Source: Cohnella candidum | GTDB taxonomy: Bacteria > Bacillota > Bacilli > Paenibacillales > Paenibacillaceae | Length of the DNA stretch: 64,000 nt | NCBI RefSeq assembly: GCF_003713065.1 | Contig: NZ_CP033433.1 | Location: forward strand, 4,923,501-4,987,500 | Direction of reading: 5' to 3' | Shown here: piece after piece, positions 44,417 to 52,520 of the stretch | How the letters are laid out: each line of letters opens with the position of its first letter | Numbering within the stretch: position 1 is the first letter of the stretch | Made by a program: the position numbers and the translations under genes | The notes under the pieces: generated by a model | What the model was told of the DNA's origin: nothing | Database searches by the model: none | The model's input: the letters and a program-made list of their open reading frames with translations, nothing else

Positions 44417-44441
44417 ATATAAGACATAAGGAGTGTAGACG

Positions 44442-45587
44442 ATGGAGCTGTTTTGGTTCTTCCCCACATACGGTGACGGACGGCACATCGGCACGAATGT
44501 CGGCGCGAGGGCGGTCACGCCCGCGTACCTCCGGCAAATCGCCATGGCTATCGACGATCTCGGCTTCGCGGGAGCGCTTCTTCCGACCGGAAGGCCTTGC
44601 GACGACGCTTGGGTCGTGGCGTCCTCGCTCGTACCGTTCACCAAAAACCTGAAGTTCCTGGTTGCGGTTCGACCGGGTCTGATGTCGCCTACGCTGGCGG
44701 CAAGAATGGCGTCGGCTTTCGACAGGCTCTCGGACGGACGGCTGCTGGTCAATGTCGTAACCGGCGGCGATCCGGAAGAGTTGGAAGCGGACGGGGTCTA
44801 TCTGGACCACGATTCGAGGTACGCTTTGACGGGCGAGTTTCTGGAAGTGTGGAGAAAGGTGCTTCAAGGGGAAAGCGTGGACCTTGACGGCGAACATATC
44901 CGGGTAACCGGAGCGCGCGTGTTTTACCCGCCTGAGCAGAAGCCTTATCCGCCATTGTTCTTTGGAGGCTCTTCGCCGGCGGGAATCGAAATCGCCGCGA
45001 AACACTGCGATACTTACCTGACCTGGGGAGAACCTCCCGAAGCGGTCGGCAAAAAAATCGAAGCGGTCCGCAAACGGGCCGAAGCGGAAAACCGTACTTT
45101 GAAGTTCGGCATTCGCTTGCATGTGATCGTTCGGGAAACGGAAGAAGAGGCATGGGCCGCGGCAGACGATTTGATCCGGCATTTGGACGACGAAACGATC
45201 GCGAAGGCGCAGCAGGTCTATGCCAGAATGGACTCTCACGGACAGAAGCGGATGACCGAACTGCACGGGGGCGACCGTTCCCGGCTTGAGATCAGCCCCA
45301 ATTTGTGGGCAGGCATCGGACTCGTCCGCGGAGGAGCGGGAACCGCGCTGGTCGGAGACCCGCACACGGTTGCGGAACGGATCAAGGAGTACGCGGAGCT
45401 CGGAATCGACACGTTCATCCTCTCCGGCTATCCGCATTTGGAGGAAGCGCACCGGGTCGCGGAGCTGCTGTTTCCGCTGCTTCCGCTCAGCAAGCCTGGG
45501 GCCGTTCAAGTTGCGCAGCCGAGCCGGCGAACGGTCGCAGGGGAGGTGGTCGCCTATGAGCGCATTCCCACGGGAACAAGAGGATAA
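44442..45587 (+). CDS. ssuD: FMNH2-dependent alkanesulfonate monooxygenase
   Basis: This 381-residue enzyme of the bacterial luciferase fold cleaves alkanesulfonates to the aldehyde and sulfite, giving sulfur during sulfate limitation. Family blocks are [18 protein letters not shown] at the N-terminus, [38 protein letters not shown] and the late [20 protein letters not shown], close to Escherichia coli SsuD. ATAAGGAG precedes ATG 44442. It is the first gene of the ssuDCAB operon. A flavin reductase (SsuE) gene is not present in the window and must be supplied elsewhere. Confidence 0.93.
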   Translation: MELFWFFPTYGDGRHIGTNVGARAVTPAYLRQIAMAIDDLGFAGALLPTGRPCDDAWVVASSLVPFTKNLKFLVAVRPGLMSPTLAARMASAFDRLSDGRLLVNVVTGGDPEELEADGVYLDHDSRYALTGEFLEVWRKVLQGESVDLDGEHIRVTGARVFYPPEQKPYPPLFFGGSSPAGIEIAAKHCDTYLTWGEPPEAVGKKIEAVRKRAEAENRTLKFGIRLHVIVRETEEEAWAAADDLIRHLDDETIAKAQQVYARMDSHGQKRMTELHGGDRSRLEISPNLWAGIGLVRGGAGTALVGDPHTVAERIKEYAELGIDTFILSGYPHLEEAHRVAELLFPLLPLSKPGAVQVAQPSRRTVAGEVVAYERIPTGTRG

Positions 45588-45611
45588 CGCCGGCGTAACG
45601 GCGAGGTCCAG

Positions 45612-46379
45612 ATGAGAAAGCGCCAGCTTGGCTTATCCGCCGCCGCTCTGCTGGCCGCATTCGCTGCCTGGTGGGCACTGACGGAAGCAGGCGCGGTGAA
45701 TCCGCTGTTCATTCCTTCTCCCCGTGCCGTGTGGGCGGCGTTCGTGGAAATCGCGTCCTCGGGTTACAAGGGAAGCCCGCTGTCGGTCCACATCGGCGTG
45801 AGCATGATGCGTCTCGGCGTCGCATTCGGTATCGCGCTGCTGACCGCGATTCCTCTGGGGCTTCTCAGCGGATATTTCGCTTCGGTAAGGGCCATCGTGG
45901 ATCCGTTCGTCGAATTTTACCGGCCGCTGCCGCCCCTCGCGTATTACACGCTGCTCGTCCTCTGGATGGGCATCGGGGACGCTTCCAAAATCGCGCTTCT
46001 TGCGCTGGCCGCGTTTGCGCCTTTATATTTGTCCGTCGTGTCGGGCGTCGCTCGGATTCCGAGAGACCGGATCCAAGGGGCCCAATCGCTCGGAGCGAGA
46101 AAATGGAGGCTGTTCGTCTACGTCATCTTTCCATCCGTTCTTCCCGACCTGTTTACCGGAATACGCACTTCTCTCGGCATGACGTACACGACGCTGGTAG
46201 CGGCCGAGATGGTCGCAGCCGTATCGGGTTTGGGCTGGATGGTGCTCGACGCGAGCAAATTCCTGCGCAGCGACGTCATTTTCGCCGGTATTTTATTGAT
46301 GGGTTTCATCGCCGTCGTCCTGGACGGATTGATCCGTTTGCTCGAACGGAACCGGATTCCCTGGAGCGGCAAAGAATGA
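45612..46379 (+). CDS. ssuC: Aliphatic sulfonate ABC permease
   Basis: This 255-residue permease has about six helices and the EAA-like loop GAQSLGARKWRLFVYVIFPS used by SsuC/TauC proteins. The opening WWALTEAGAVNPLFIPSPRAVW is typical. GAGGTCC precedes ATG 45612, 24 bases after ssuD. It partners the lipoprotein and ATPase that follow. Confidence 0.9.
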   Translation: MRKRQLGLSAAALLAAFAAWWALTEAGAVNPLFIPSPRAVWAAFVEIASSGYKGSPLSVHIGVSMMRLGVAFGIALLTAIPLGLLSGYFASVRAIVDPFVEFYRPLPPLAYYTLLVLWMGIGDASKIALLALAAFAPLYLSVVSGVARIPRDRIQGAQSLGARKWRLFVYVIFPSVLPDLFTGIRTSLGMTYTTLVAAEMVAAVSGLGWMVLDASKFLRSDVIFAGILLMGFIAVVLDGLIRLLERNRIPWSGKE

Positions 46380-46404
46380 ATATGAGAGTTTAGGAGAGGT
46401 CGCC

Positions 46405-47442
46405 ATGTCGAAAAAAACAAAACGTTTCATCGTCCTGATTTCCCTGATTGCTTCTTTATCCCTGCTGCTGGCCGGATGCGGTACCGATAAGGCCAAGTCC
46501 GAAGGGAGCGGCAAGCTTCCGAAAGAGGTGACCATCGGGTACCAGGTCATCCCCAACGCGGAGCTGCTCGTGAAAACGCTGGGGTTGGCGGAGAAGAAAT
46601 TCCCGGACGTGAAGATCAATTGGAAGCCTTTCGATTCGGGGCGCGACGTCAATACCGCCGTGGCTGCCGGAAGCATCGACCTCGGGCTGGCCGGCTCCGT
46701 GCCCGTCGCCATCGGCGTCGCCAATAAGCTGCCTTACCAAGTGTATTTCCTTCACGATATTATCGGGGATGCGGAATCGCTGGCCGTCCGCAAAAGCGAA
46801 GGCACCCAAAGCATTAAGGATCTGGCCGGCAAAAAAGTCGCCGTTCCGTTCGGATCCACCTCCCATTTCAGCCTGCTGTCGGCCCTGAAATCCGAAGGCG
46901 TGGATCCGGCATCCGTGACGATCCTCGACCTGCAGCCACAAGACATTCTGGCCGCTTGGCAGCGGAAAGACATCGATGGAGCATTCGTCTGGAATCCGAC
47001 CCTCGGCAAGCTGCTCGCGGATGACGGAACCGTATTGGTCAGCGCGAAGCAGTTGGCCGACAAGGGCATCATCACCGCCGACGTCGGGATCGTCCGTTCG
47101 GCTTTCGCGAAGGATTATCCGGACTTCCTGAAGCAATACGTATCCGTGTTGGACGAAGCCGTTCAATCGTACCGCGACCATCCGGAAGACGCGGCCAAAG
47201 CGCTTGCTCCCGTACTCAGCACCGATGAGGCGGATGCGCTCGCCCAGACGAAACAGCTGGTTTGGCTGACGTCCAAGGAACAGCAGGATGCGAAGTATCT
47301 CGGCTCGAAGCCGGAGGAAAGCGGCTTTGCCGACGTGCTGCTTCAAACCGGGCAATTCCTGGTGGAGCAAAAGCAAATCCCTTCGGCGCCTTCTTTGGGC
47401 GACTATCAGAAAGCAATCAATCAAGCGGCTCTTCAACAGTAA
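46405..47442 (+). CDS. ssuA: Sulfonate/taurine-binding lipoprotein
   Basis: This 345-residue NMT1/SsuA-type binding protein has signal peptide and lipobox LAGC (Cys 24). It resembles TauA: VTIGYQVIPNAELLVKTLGL opening, a two-lobe fold with GSTSHFSLLSALKSEGVD, and AFVWNPTLGKLLADDG in the cleft region. GGAGAGG precedes ATG 46405. TauA-like features leave open whether taurine or another alkanesulfonate is preferred; SsuD in the operon favours general alkanesulfonates. Confidence 0.88.
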   Translation: MSKKTKRFIVLISLIASLSLLLAGCGTDKAKSEGSGKLPKEVTIGYQVIPNAELLVKTLGLAEKKFPDVKINWKPFDSGRDVNTAVAAGSIDLGLAGSVPVAIGVANKLPYQVYFLHDIIGDAESLAVRKSEGTQSIKDLAGKKVAVPFGSTSHFSLLSALKSEGVDPASVTILDLQPQDILAAWQRKDIDGAFVWNPTLGKLLADDGTVLVSAKQLADKGIITADVGIVRSAFAKDYPDFLKQYVSVLDEAVQSYRDHPEDAAKALAPVLSTDEADALAQTKQLVWLTSKEQQDAKYLGSKPEESGFADVLLQTGQFLVEQKQIPSAPSLGDYQKAINQAALQQ

Positions 47443-47456
47443 GGAGGAGGAACGGA

Positions 47457-48278
47457 ATGGCGCTTCTGGAGACGGACATCGCGGAACGGTTATCCCCGGC
47501 GGCACGCGAACAGCCTGTCATTTCGCTGCGGGGGTTGTCCCTGGCTTACGGGGCGGGGAAAAACCGTAAAGCGGTATTGAAAGACGTAAACCTGGAGATC
47601 GGGGAAAACGAATTCGTCGTCGTGCTGGGAGCGTCCGGTTGCGGCAAAACGTCCTTGCTGCGCCTTCTTGCGGGTTACGAAACCCACGAGGAGGGAGAGA
47701 TCGCGGTACTGGGGAGCGAGACTCCCGCACCCCGGCCGGAGGTTGGCGTGGTGTTTCAGCAAGCTAACCTGTTCCCTTGGCTCGATATTCGCCGCAACGT
47801 GGAATTCGGTTTGAAAATGAAGCGGGTCAGCCGTCAGGAGCGAAGCCGGATCGCGCTCGAGACGATTCGCCAGGTCGGTCTGGCGGATTATCACCGCTAT
47901 TTGCCCTATCAGTTGTCGGGGGGCATGAAACAGAGAGCGGCGATTGCCCGCACGCTGGCCGCGGATCCCCGGGTCTTGCTGATGGATGAACCTTTTGGGG
48001 CGCTGGACGCGATAACCCGGGAGAATCTCCAGTCCCTGCTCAAGAAAATCTGGAGGGAAACGCGGAGAACCGTGTTTTTCATCACGCACGACGTCGACGA
48101 AGCGCTGCTTCTCGGCAGCCGGATTATCGTGATGAGCGGGGCTCCCGGCCGGATCGGCCTGGATCGGGTTAATCCCTTGTTCCGGGAAGGGGAAGGCGTA
48201 GGGCAGCTGCGCCAGCATCGGGAGTATGCCGCATTGCGGGAGGAATTGCTCCGCCACCTGGAGAAGCGCGATTCATAA
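47457..48278 (+). CDS. ssuB: Sulfonate/taurine ABC transporter ATP-binding protein
   Basis: This 273-residue ATPase has Walker A GASGCGKTS, signature LSGGMKQR, Walker B VLLMDEPFGALDA and H-loop ITHDVDEA, the SsuB/TauB pattern. ATG 47457 after AAGGAGG is preferred to the frame from 47262, which would overlap ssuA. The C-terminal 49 codons together with the following terminator recur with about 94% identity at 53924-54108, after an MFS gene. Confidence 0.92.
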   Translation: MALLETDIAERLSPAAREQPVISLRGLSLAYGAGKNRKAVLKDVNLEIGENEFVVVLGASGCGKTSLLRLLAGYETHEEGEIAVLGSETPAPRPEVGVVFQQANLFPWLDIRRNVEFGLKMKRVSRQERSRIALETIRQVGLADYHRYLPYQLSGGMKQRAAIARTLAADPRVLLMDEPFGALDAITRENLQSLLKKIWRETRRTVFFITHDVDEALLLGSRIIVMSGAPGRIGLDRVNPLFREGEGVGQLRQHREYAALREELLRHLEKRDS

Positions 48279-48324
48279 CGGGACGGATACGTTTAAAGCG
48301 GCTGCGCGTCAGCCGCTTTTTCGT
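48131..48324 (+). repeat. Duplicated ssuB 3' end and terminator, copy A
   Basis: About 190 bases covering the last 49 codons of ssuB and its terminator. Copy B is at 53924-54108 in the same orientation; over the ~148 coding bases I count roughly nine differences including one deletion. Confidence 0.85.
48295..48323 (+). terminator. Rho-independent terminator of the ssu operon
   Basis: AGCGGCTG / CAGCCGCT around CGCGT, followed by TTTTT. Confidence 0.85.
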
Positions 48325-48411
48325 TTATTTTCCCACTTTTGAGACAGCCCCTTTTCCTATTGCGAGCACTCATATGTGATGTAAATGTGATGTTCTATTA
48401 CACATAGGCTA

Positions 48412-48439
48412 TTGACATTCGAAATTCTCAGAATATAAT
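48412..48439 (+). promoter_or_regulatory. Sigma-A promoter of the DUF2294 gene
   Basis: TTGACA (48412-48417), 16 bases, TATAAT (48434-48439), 52 bases before the start codon. Both boxes match consensus exactly. A short direct repeat CAGATAAA follows in the leader. Confidence 0.7.
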
Positions 48440-48490
48440 GAATATAAGTCAGATAAACGTCAGATAAATTTACACAAAGCGTGTGATTAA

Positions 48491-48865
48491 ATGCCTATGA
48501 CTCCCGGAAAGTTCAAGCAAGAGGTTCTGAAACACTACAACGACATTAACAAGAAAATCTTCAACACGGGTGTCAAACGGCAGGACTTGGAATGGGTCGG
48601 TAACAAGCTGCTCTTCATTTCCATCAACGCCCGGCTTCCGCTATTAAAGATTCTGGACGAGCATGATCCGGAAGTGATCACGAGGGTGCACAAAGTGCTG
48701 CACGATCGGGTCAAAGAAGAGTTAAAGGAAATGCTGGAATCGATTTTCGATTTGAGAGTCGCCGCCATCCTCAAGGACTACGATGTGATGACCGAATATT
48801 CCGGTACGATCGTAATCCTCGAACGCGACGTCCAAGAGTATCTGAAGGATACGCCGGAGCTCTAG
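48491..48865 (+). CDS. DUF2294 domain protein
   Basis: This 124-residue cytoplasmic protein has the DUF2294 pattern: an N-terminal helix with GKFKQEVLKHYNDINKK, a central LLFISINARLPLLKILDEHD and VHDRVKE-like KVLHDRVKEELKEMLE, and the end SGTIVILERDVQEYL. Its function is unknown. Its own near-consensus promoter and a long terminator make it a single transcription unit. It is the first gene of the block enclosed by the duplicated ssuB 3' ends. Confidence 0.85.
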   Translation: MPMTPGKFKQEVLKHYNDINKKIFNTGVKRQDLEWVGNKLLFISINARLPLLKILDEHDPEVITRVHKVLHDRVKEELKEMLESIFDLRVAAILKDYDVMTEYSGTIVILERDVQEYLKDTPEL

Positions 48866-48886
48866 CGATAGAGAACCGATGTTCTG

Positions 48887-48947
48887 TCAGTTCAAGTTCC
48901 CGATAACATCTGTCCCCTCAGGTGTCGGGTCTTGAGCTGATTTTTTT
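48887..48947 (+). terminator. Long Rho-independent terminator after DUF2294
   Basis: TCAGTTCAAG pairs with CTTGAGCTGA (one G-U) and the stem continues through CCCGA/TCGGG and CATCTG/CAGGTG to a TCCCCT loop; seven T follow. Confidence 0.85.
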
Positions 48948-49030
48948 ATATCTTTCGAGGGCAGGTTTCCGGTTCTTCTCTTCGAGTGGAGCTGGTTGCT
49001 ATAAAACATTTGAAAGGAAGCGTGAACCTG

Positions 49031-49822
49031 ATGGCTAACAAGGTTGAGGTGTCGGGAGTCTCCAAGTTGTTCCGCCGCAACGGTAAAGAAATTGTAGCCA
49101 TGCAAGAAACCAACCTGTTCATTGAAGAAGGAAGGTTCGCCAGCATTATCGGACCCAGCGGATGCGGGAAATCGACTTTGTTCAATATCATTGCGGGCCT
49201 GATGTCCCCTTCGACTGGCAGGGTCATGGCGGACGGAAAGAATATCGTCGAGAAGGCCGGTTATGTGGGGTACATGCTGCAAAAGGACATGCTGCTTCCT
49301 TGGCGCACGATACTCGATAATATCATCCTGGGCATGGAGGTGCGGGGCGTTCCGAAGAAAGAGGCCGTGGAAAGGGCGCTTCCGCTGATGGAGAAATACG
49401 GGCTCAAGGGATTCGACAATCACTACCCCAAAGAGCTTTCCGGAGGCATGAGACAGCGGGCCGCGCTGCTCCGCACGCTTTTGTACGATCGGGATATCAT
49501 CCTGCTCGACGAACCGTTCGGTGCGCTGGATGCGCAGACCCGGCTTCAAATGCAAAACTGGCTGCTGCAAATCTGGGAGGATTTCCGGAAAACCGTCCTG
49601 TTCGTGACCCATGACATCGACGAGGCGATTTATCTTTCCGATGATATTTACGTTTTTACCGCAAGGCCGGGACGCATCAAGGCTAAGATCACGGTGCCGA
49701 TGGAGAGGCCGCGCAAGCAGCAGGACATGACGACGCCGGCTTTTACCGAACTGAAGCATCACCTTTTGGACTTGCTCTCCGAGGAAGTGCGGATTGCAGG
49801 CGGCCAGGAGAGAATCTCATAA
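49031..49822 (+). CDS. NMT1-type ABC importer ATP-binding protein (SsuB/TauB-like)
   Basis: This 263-residue ATPase has Walker A GPSGCGKST, signature LSGGMRQR, Walker B IILLDEPFGALDA and H-loop VTHDIDEA. It groups with nitrate/sulfonate/taurine/pyrimidine importers. ATG 49031 is chosen because AAAGGAAG is too near the in-frame GTG 49022. First gene of an operon with a permease, a binding protein and an isochorismatase-type hydrolase. It is only distantly like the ssuB at 47457, so it is not a recent copy. Confidence 0.9.
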   Translation: MANKVEVSGVSKLFRRNGKEIVAMQETNLFIEEGRFASIIGPSGCGKSTLFNIIAGLMSPSTGRVMADGKNIVEKAGYVGYMLQKDMLLPWRTILDNIILGMEVRGVPKKEAVERALPLMEKYGLKGFDNHYPKELSGGMRQRAALLRTLLYDRDIILLDEPFGALDAQTRLQMQNWLLQIWEDFRKTVLFVTHDIDEAIYLSDDIYVFTARPGRIKAKITVPMERPRKQQDMTTPAFTELKHHLLDLLSEEVRIAGGQERIS

Positions 49823-49852
49823 AACAAAACAGAGAGAAGGAGGAGAGAAACC

Positions 49853-50728
49853 ATGGATTCTGTAAGAAGTGAAGCCTATGTCGTCCAACCGTCCGTCATA
49901 CAAGAACTTGAACCGGTTAGAGAAGCAGCTCGCGAGAAGCCGGTCGTGCAGGATGTGGAGGAACTCGAGAAGAGGCACCGCCGGGTCGTGCTGTTGGGAC
50001 GGATCGCGGTCGGCATTCTCATCTTGGTCTGTTGGGAAGTTTTCACCCGCATTGGCCTCATGGACCCCTACTTCTGGAGTTCGCCAAGCGTGATTCTGAA
50101 GACCGGATGGGTCGCGGCGACAGAAGGGAGTCTGATCGGAGACGTGCTTTATACGTCCGGTTCGACGGTGATCGGCTTCGTATTGGGCACGCTGGCGGGT
50201 TCCTTGATCGGCCTAAGCTACTGGTGGTCACGCAAATACGCGGAAATCAGCGAACCGTTCCTGGTGCTCCTTAATGCGATGCCCAAACTCGCGCTCGCGC
50301 CGGTGCTCGTCATCCTTTTCGGTATCGGATTCTACTCGAAGGTGGCCCTTGCCATCGCCATGACCCTCATCGTGGCGGCATTATCGGCATACAGCGGGGT
50401 GAAGAGCGTTGATCCGGACATGGAGAAGCTGATGTACTCGCTCGGAGCGAAGAAAAGACAGGTCTTCACGAAGGTCGTCATCCCGTGGTCGATGCCCTGG
50501 ATTATCAACAGCCTTCGAATCAATATCGCGCTTGCTTTGGCCGGCGCCATCGTCGGAGAGTTCATCTCTTCCCGCGAAGGCGTGGGACGCATGATTCTTT
50601 ATGCGGGAACGCTGCTTGACATCGATCTGGTCTGGGTTGGCGTCGTCGTTCTGTCCATCTTGTCGATGGTCATGTACGGCGGGGTTGTCCTGCTCGAGAA
50701 ACAGCTGTCCAAGAAGTTTCCGAAGTAA
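49853..50728 (+). CDS. NMT1-type ABC importer permease (SsuC-like)
   Basis: This 291-residue permease has an unusual ~45-residue charged N-terminal tail (many Glu/Arg/Val), then about six helices. The SsuC-type loop YSLGAKKRQVFTKVVIPWSM and the helix LLNAMPKLALAPVLVILFGI place it in the BPD_transp_1 nitrate/sulfonate group. AAGGAGGAGAG precedes ATG 49853, 30 bases after the ATPase. Confidence 0.9.
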   Translation: MDSVRSEAYVVQPSVIQELEPVREAAREKPVVQDVEELEKRHRRVVLLGRIAVGILILVCWEVFTRIGLMDPYFWSSPSVILKTGWVAATEGSLIGDVLYTSGSTVIGFVLGTLAGSLIGLSYWWSRKYAEISEPFLVLLNAMPKLALAPVLVILFGIGFYSKVALAIAMTLIVAALSAYSGVKSVDPDMEKLMYSLGAKKRQVFTKVVIPWSMPWIINSLRINIALALAGAIVGEFISSREGVGRMILYAGTLLDIDLVWVGVVVLSILSMVMYGGVVLLEKQLSKKFPK

Positions 50729-50764
50729 CAAAACAAACAATCTGATAAGTGGGGGAGAATGCGA

Positions 50765-51838
50765 ATGACTATTTTGAAAAAGACGAACCTTGGATTTCTC
50801 GTGCTGCTCTTGATGCTGACCATGGCGCTCGCCGCATGCGGCAAGAAGGGGGAAACCGCCGGTGCGGCGACCCCTTCGTCCCCGGCGTCCGCTTCCCAAT
50901 CGTCGGGTACTTCCGGGGAGTTGAAGAAACTCGTCATCGCGGAGCCGATCCACAGCGTGGGCTATTTGCCTCTGTATGTGGCGCAGAAGGAAGGGTATTT
51001 CGAGAAACGCGGGTTACAGGTGGAGGTGATCACGGCAACGGGCGGCGCACACGTGACCTCGGTGGTGAGCGGCGATGCTTGGGGCGTTATCGGCGGACCG
51101 GAATCCAACGCAATGGCCAACCGCAAGAATAAGGATCCGATTGTCTCCGTCGTGAACGTCGTCAACCGCGCCAACGTATATTTGATGGCCAAAAAAGGAC
51201 TGGCGCCGAAGAGTAATTCCAAAGAAGACCTGAAGGAGTTTCTCAAAGGCAAGAAAATCTCGGCCAGCCGGCATGGAGGGACGCCGAATCTGCTTACCCG
51301 GTATTTACTCATCGAGCTTGGCCTGGACCCCGAGAAGGATGTGACGCTTGAGGAGCCGGCTGACGGTTCGACGGTCGTGTCCATGGTGCAGAAAGGCATC
51401 GTCGATCTGGCCAACGGGGCGGAGCCGCAAATCACGGACGGCATTTCCAAAGGCGTGTGGGACGAGCCTTTCTACAAATTTCCGGACATGGGCGACTACT
51501 CTTATTCCGTGCTGAGTGTCCGCAAATCCTCGATAGACGAAGATCCGGCGACCGTACAGGCGTTTGTCGACGCCATTATTGAAGGCTTGAACAAGGTGAA
51601 CGGTGACAAGGAATACGCGAAAAGCGCCGTGAAAGCCGAGTTCCCGACCTTATCAGACGAGAGCGTGCAAGCTTCGCTTGACCGCGCGTACGAGGACAAT
51701 CTGTGGAGCAAGGACGGGCTTATTTCGGAATCCGCCCTCAAGCTCGACATGGACGTCATGTTGAAAACAGGCATTTTCACCGATCCGTACAAGTACGATG
51801 AGCTTGTCGACATGCAATTCGTGAAAAACTCCAAATAA
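50765..51838 (+). CDS. NMT1-type solute-binding lipoprotein
   Basis: This 357-residue lipoprotein has lipobox LAAC (Cys 24) and a Ser/Ala-rich linker. The fold opens KKLVIAEPIHSVGYLPLYVA and contains GYFEKRGLQVEV, as in NMT1/THI5-like, SsuA and pyrimidine-precursor binding proteins. ATG 50765, eight bases after GGGGGAG, is preferred to ATG 50759. A ligand such as a sulfonate, nitrogen heterocycle or thiamin precursor is possible; the co-encoded amidohydrolase favours a ureido or amide compound (inference). Confidence 0.87.
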   Translation: MTILKKTNLGFLVLLLMLTMALAACGKKGETAGAATPSSPASASQSSGTSGELKKLVIAEPIHSVGYLPLYVAQKEGYFEKRGLQVEVITATGGAHVTSVVSGDAWGVIGGPESNAMANRKNKDPIVSVVNVVNRANVYLMAKKGLAPKSNSKEDLKEFLKGKKISASRHGGTPNLLTRYLLIELGLDPEKDVTLEEPADGSTVVSMVQKGIVDLANGAEPQITDGISKGVWDEPFYKFPDMGDYSYSVLSVRKSSIDEDPATVQAFVDAIIEGLNKVNGDKEYAKSAVKAEFPTLSDESVQASLDRAYEDNLWSKDGLISESALKLDMDVMLKTGIFTDPYKYDELVDMQFVKNSK

Positions 51839-51857
51839 TTTGACGAGGTGACAAGAG

Positions 51858-52499
51858 ATGAAATTCAAAGAACAGCACGTTATTCCCGAAAAAACCGCCC
51901 TGATCGTCGTAGACGTACAGAACGATTATTGCCATCCGGACGGCGCCTGCGCCAGGCGCGGCAATGACGTAAGCGGCGTGAAGGGGATGGTTCCGCATTT
52001 GGCGGCTTTAATCAACGGCGCCAGAGAGAACCGCGTTCCCGTCATTTTCATCCAAACCTTCCACGAGAGGGCGACGGATTCCGCCGCCTGGACAGACCGT
52101 TCCGACGGCCGTTCCGGAGATGTGTGCCGCACAGGTACGTGGGGCGCGGAGTTTTACGAGGTGTCTCCGCAGGCCGGCGACATTATCGTGAACAAACACC
52201 GGTACAGCGCGTTCGTGAACACGAGACTGGACTCGGTGCTTCGGACGCTGAAGGTCGAAACCTTGATCATGACCGGCGTTAGTACCAACGTCTGCGTAGA
52301 ATCGACGGCCCGGCAAGGCTATATGCTCGATTACAACATCGTTCTCGCGTCTGATGCTTGCGCCGCGTTTTCGCAGAAGGCCCATGAGATGACCCTGGAA
52401 AATATCGACGGCTATTTCGGTTCGGTGGTAAAAGTAGAGCAGATTTTGAACGTATGGGCATCCCAACGCGCGGAGGTGTCCGAGGCCGTCGGCCTTTAA
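51858..52499 (+). CDS. Isochorismatase-family cysteine hydrolase (RutB/carbamoylsarcosine amidase-like)
   Basis: This 213-residue cytoplasmic hydrolase has the catalytic triad Asp19 (VVDVQND), Lys113 (VNKHRYSAF) and Cys146 (STNVCVESTAR). Relatives such as RutB and N-carbamoylsarcosine amidase split C-N bonds of ureido and amide compounds, releasing ammonia and CO2. GAGGTGACAAG precedes ATG 51858, 19 bases after the binding-protein gene, so it probably acts on what the importer brings in. The exact substrate is open. Confidence 0.85.
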   Translation: MKFKEQHVIPEKTALIVVDVQNDYCHPDGACARRGNDVSGVKGMVPHLAALINGARENRVPVIFIQTFHERATDSAAWTDRSDGRSGDVCRTGTWGAEFYEVSPQAGDIIVNKHRYSAFVNTRLDSVLRTLKVETLIMTGVSTNVCVESTARQGYMLDYNIVLASDACAAFSQKAHEMTLENIDGYFGSVVKVEQILNVWASQRAEVSEAVGL

Positions 52500-52520
52500 C
52501 AGGACGCTTGGGTATCGATC

